A DNA stretch of 9,951 nt from DATGLG01 sp035294245 (GTDB lineage: Bacteria > Pseudomonadota > Alphaproteobacteria > JACZXZ01): assembly GCA_035294245.1 (NCBI GenBank), contig DATGLG010000045.1, positions 1-9,951 of the forward strand. Reading direction: 5' to 3'. Position 1 is the stretch's first letter, and each line of letters opens with the position of its first letter. Under the pieces are notes generated by a model that was not told where the DNA came from, did no database searches, and was given only the letters and a program-made list of their open reading frames with translations. The translations under genes and the position numbers were made by a program. This document shows, one piece after another, positions 7,830 through 9,951 of the stretch.

Positions 7830-9499
7830 CGAGCCGTCGGCGTTGCGCCATCTATACCCGCAAGTCCTCGGAGGAGGGCCTCGAGCAGGACTTCAACTCC
7901 CTCCACGCTCAGCGCGAGGCCTGCGAGGCCTTCATCACGAGCCAGCGCCATGAAGGCTGGGCCTCGTTGCGCGAACGGTATGACGATGGCGGATTCTCCG
8001 GCGGCAGCATGGAGCGGCCGGCCTTGCGGCGTCTGCTCGCCGACATTGGCGCCGGCAAAATCGATGTCGTGGCCGTCTACAAGGTCGACCGCCTCACTCG
8101 CTCCCTCGCCGACTTCGCCAAGATCGTCGAGCTCTTTGATGCCAAGGGCGTGTCGTCCGTCTCGGTGACACAGCAGTTCAACACCACGACCTCGATGGGC
8201 CGGCTGACGCTCAACGTGCTTCTGTCCTTCGCCCAGTTCGAGCGGGAGGTCACGGGCGAGCGCATCCGCGACAAGATCGCGGCATCGAAGAGGAAAGGGC
8301 TGTGGATGGGGGGCGTCGTTCCGCTGGGCTACGACGTCAAGGATCGCAAGCTCGTCGTCAACGAGGCCGAGGCCGCGACAGTCCGATACATCTACTCCAC
8401 CTATCTCGCCCTCGGCTGCGTGCGCCGGCTCAAGCAGGACCTCGACGCGCGCGGCTTCCGCTCCAGAGTCAGAGTGGCCCCTGACGGCACCCGATCGGGC
8501 GGCCAGCCCTTCTCCCGGGGTGCCCTCTATGCCCTCCTCGCCAACCCGATCTATGCCGGCGAGGTCCGCCACAAGGGGGTGTGCCATCCCGGTCAGCATA
8601 ACCCCATCATCGATCGTGCCCTCTGGGCGGCGGTGCAACAGCGTCTCGCCCAGAACACCATCGGACGCGCGCCACGCGCCGGCACCAGCGCCACGAGCCC
8701 GCTCGCCGGCAAGCTCTTCGACGAGAACAGCGAGCGCCTTACGCCGAGCCATGCGGTCAAGGGCGGCCGACGCTATCGCTATTACGTCTCCCAGGCCCTC
8801 ATCGCCGGCACAAGCAATGAAGCCGGGCGCGGCTGGCGTCTCCCCGCCCCGGAGATCGAGCGGGCCGTCATGGCGGCAGTGAGCCGCATCCTCGACGATC
8901 GCAACGCTATCGCCGAAGCACTCGGGGCGGCTGGGCTGCCGACCCATGCCCTACCCGCGGCTCTCGCCAAGCTGGACACGCTCAAGCGGCAGCTGGCGTC
9001 CGACGCCGAGAGCAGTGATGCGCTCATGGATCTCATCGAGCGCGTCGAGCTGCAGCTGGATAGCGTCCGCCTCACGCTGACCTTGGCAACGCTCCTCCCG
9101 GATCGCGCAACACCGGGAGCGGCACGGCCGACGATCACGCAGACTTTCCCAATGGCGCTCAAGCGGCGGGGCATCGAAATGCGTCTCGTCATCGAGGGTG
9201 CTGCCGCGATACCAACCAAGGCGGACCCTGCCCTTCTCAAGGCCATCGCGCGGGCTCGCGGCTGGCTCGACGATCTCCTTGCGGGTCGCGTTACCTCGCC
9301 AGCCGAGATCGCGGCGCGCATCGGAAACACCAAGCGCTACGTCAACCGCCTTCTCCCCCTCGCCTTCCTCGCCCCGAAGATCATTGAGGCGATCGTTGAA
9401 GGGCGTCAGCCCGCCGACCTCACCGCGGAGGCGCTGACGACCCGGCTCGACCTGCCCATGGGCTGGATCGCGCAAAAGCGGCTTTTGGGCTTCTCCTGA
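7826..9499 (+). CDS. Large serine recombinase (site-specific integrase/invertase)
   Basis: A 557-residue large serine recombinase that should join or excise DNA at att-type sites through a phosphoserine intermediate. The resolvase domain spans about residues 5-155. The catalytic serine is S14 in YTRKS, and active-site arginines lie in YKVDRLTRS (R89, R92). The recombinase domain follows at about 165-280 (GVVPLGYDV, YALLANPIYAGEVRHKG). The next block, LFDENSERLTPSHAVKGG and RYRYYVSQAL, occupies the usual zinc-ribbon position but lacks the four cysteines, as in relatives I recall from alphaproteobacteria. A helical stretch and a C-terminal helix-turn-helix-like part (PAEIAARIGNTKRYVNRLLP) end the protein. 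It looks complete. Its ATG overlaps the DUF2924-like stop, so translation is probably coupled. It is the likely mover of the methyltransferase module, but the att sites were not identified. Confidence 0.93.
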   Translation: MTSRRRCAIYTRKSSEEGLEQDFNSLHAQREACEAFITSQRHEGWASLRERYDDGGFSGGSMERPALRRLLADIGAGKIDVVAVYKVDRLTRSLADFAKIVELFDAKGVSSVSVTQQFNTTTSMGRLTLNVLLSFAQFEREVTGERIRDKIAASKRKGLWMGGVVPLGYDVKDRKLVVNEAEAATVRYIYSTYLALGCVRRLKQDLDARGFRSRVRVAPDGTRSGGQPFSRGALYALLANPIYAGEVRHKGVCHPGQHNPIIDRALWAAVQQRLAQNTIGRAPRAGTSATSPLAGKLFDENSERLTPSHAVKGGRRYRYYVSQALIAGTSNEAGRGWRLPAPEIERAVMAAVSRILDDRNAIAEALGAAGLPTHALPAALAKLDTLKRQLASDAESSDALMDLIERVELQLDSVRLTLTLATLLPDRATPGAARPTITQTFPMALKRRGIEMRLVIEGAAAIPTKADPALLKAIARARGWLDDLLAGRVTSPAEIAARIGNTKRYVNRLLPLAFLAPKIIEAIVEGRQPADLTAEALTTRLDLPMGWIAQKRLLGFS

Positions 9500-9812
9500 C
9501 AGCACCGCCGTCCCACGGCCGACAATGGCTTTGCGCCGTATTCGTGGTCTTGATCCGGTAGAAGCAGAAATCGGCGGCCGACTGCTTGCGAGATCGACCC
9601 ATCCTGATTCGCGGCACATCGAGCGACTGAGCTTCGCGATCCGCCTTCGGAACGGGGCGCAAGTGGGAACCGCCCAACCTTAGAACGGAGAAAAAATGGG
9701 CGGCGGCAATGAAATCCACGCCGCAATGGCCGTCTCCGGTTCCCACCTGCGAGAAAAGTCCCGCGGAACCGCGCCAAAATCCCGCAGATACAAAAAATAT
9801 CTCCGGAACAAG
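9500..9812. other. Non-coding stretch rich in inverted repeats between recombinase and IS481 end
   Basis: No convincing gene is seen in these 313 bases; two long frames on the minus strand lack family features and run through the IS end or back into the recombinase. Several nested inverted repeats lie at 9656-9754, described separately. The position next to a serine recombinase makes it a candidate attachment region, and it could also hold the end of an older insertion element. Confidence 0.5.
9656..9754. repeat. Inverted repeat pair with nested hairpins
   Basis: CGCAAGTGGGAACC at 9658-9671 is matched in inverted orientation by GGTTCCCACCTGCG at 9739-9752, 13 of 14 bases. Between them lie CCGCCCA (9670-9676) with TGGGCGG (9697-9703), and GCGGC (9703-9707) with GCCGC (9720-9724). 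The arms are 67 bases apart. The function is unknown: it could be binding sites of a recombinase or transposase, or an old element end. Confidence 0.6.
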
Positions 9813-9822
9813 TGTGCTTCCC

Positions 9823-9865
9823 GAGACATAGGTGACACTTCATACCGGAGACATGGGTAACACTT
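9823..9865 (+). repeat. Two direct repeats at the IS481 left end
   Basis: GAGACATAGGTGACACTT (9823-9840) and GAGACATGGGTAACACTT (9848-9865) match at 16 of 18 positions with a 25-base period. Their place just ahead of the transposase start suggests transposase binding sites in the IS end, the first belonging to the terminal repeat. Confidence 0.65.
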
Positions 9866-9890
9866 TGGGCATTTTCGGGGGGAGCCGGGG

Positions 9891-9951
9891 ATGCCGTGGA
9901 AGGAGTGTCGCCCAATGGATGAGCGTATTCGTTTTGTGGCCAGGTTTCTGG
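9891..9951 (+). CDS. IS481-family transposase, N-terminal fragment (runs off the window)
   Basis: Only 20 codons are in view: MPWKECRPMDERIRFVARFL. This is the highly characteristic beginning of alphaproteobacterial IS481-family transposases, which continue with a helix-turn-helix and an rve DDE integrase core. None of the catalytic residues are inside the window, so completeness cannot be judged. Confidence 0.82.
   Translation, partial: MPWKECRPMDERIRFVARFL

Larger units (their letters stand above)
9813..9951 (+). mobile_element. IS481-family insertion sequence, left end only
   Basis: The element is recognised from the start of its transposase at 9891 and from the terminal-type repeats just before it. 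The outer end is placed near the TGTG at 9813 because IS481 ends begin with TGT; this is an estimate. The rest continues past the window. Confidence 0.7.

Noticed and set aside
7505..8947. 480-residue open frame on the minus strand over the recombinase
   Set aside because: It mirrors a well-defined serine recombinase and has no recognisable domain.
9507..9519. Hairpin GCCGT-CCC-ACGGC just after the recombinase stop, as a possible terminator
   Set aside because: The stem has only five pairs and no T run follows.
9406..9915. 169-residue minus-strand frame across the downstream gap and the IS481 end
   Set aside because: It crosses the recombinase end, the gap and the IS border, and its composition is that of translated non-coding sequence.

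Overview
The window comes from a GC-rich bacterium, most likely an alphaproteobacterium of the Hyphomicrobiales (Rhizobiales) type. The grounds are base composition, codon use, and a gene set common in the mobile islands of that group: a ParB-methyltransferase fusion, DUF5681, a DUF2924 trace and a large serine recombinase. All real genes lie on the + strand. No rRNA, tRNA or CRISPR array was seen.

Layout. (1) 1-895: an almost complete IS5-family insertion sequence, whose outer left tip lies just before the window. (2) 895-1461: the 3' part of a DUF6119/TIGR04141-type gene, cut by that IS. (3) 1451-4419: hsdR, the restriction and translocation subunit of a type I restriction-modification system, with a one-base deletion near 2108 that separates the nuclease domain from the motor. 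(4) 4416-5156: a YgjP-type zinc metallopeptidase joined to hsdR by an ATGA overlap. (5) 5157-5527: a non-coding gap. (6) 5528-7030: an orphan DNA methyltransferase with an N-terminal ParB-like domain, overlapping (7) 7014-7466: a DUF5681 protein whose C-terminus also looks frameshifted. (8) 7683-7829: a 48-residue ORF resembling a DUF2924 gene with most of its middle missing. (9) 7826-9499: a large serine recombinase coupled to it by ATGA. (10) 9500-9812: a non-coding stretch rich in inverted repeats. (11) about 9813 to the end: the left end and first codons of an IS481-family element.

How they fit together. The first half is the distal part of a type I restriction operon (DUF6119, hsdR, metallopeptidase); hsdM and hsdS would be expected upstream, outside the window. 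It appears to be decaying, with one IS insertion and one frameshift. The second half is a separate mobile module: methyltransferase plus DUF5681, a DUF2924 trace, and the recombinase that probably moves or once moved it, flanked on its far side by another IS. The two single-base losses (hsdR and DUF5681) both look like loss of one G. They could be real mutations or sequencing errors, and this decides whether the restriction enzyme is alive. I see no convincing wholly new system; the most unusual items are the DUF6119-hsdR-metallopeptidase arrangement and the minimised DUF2924 ORF.
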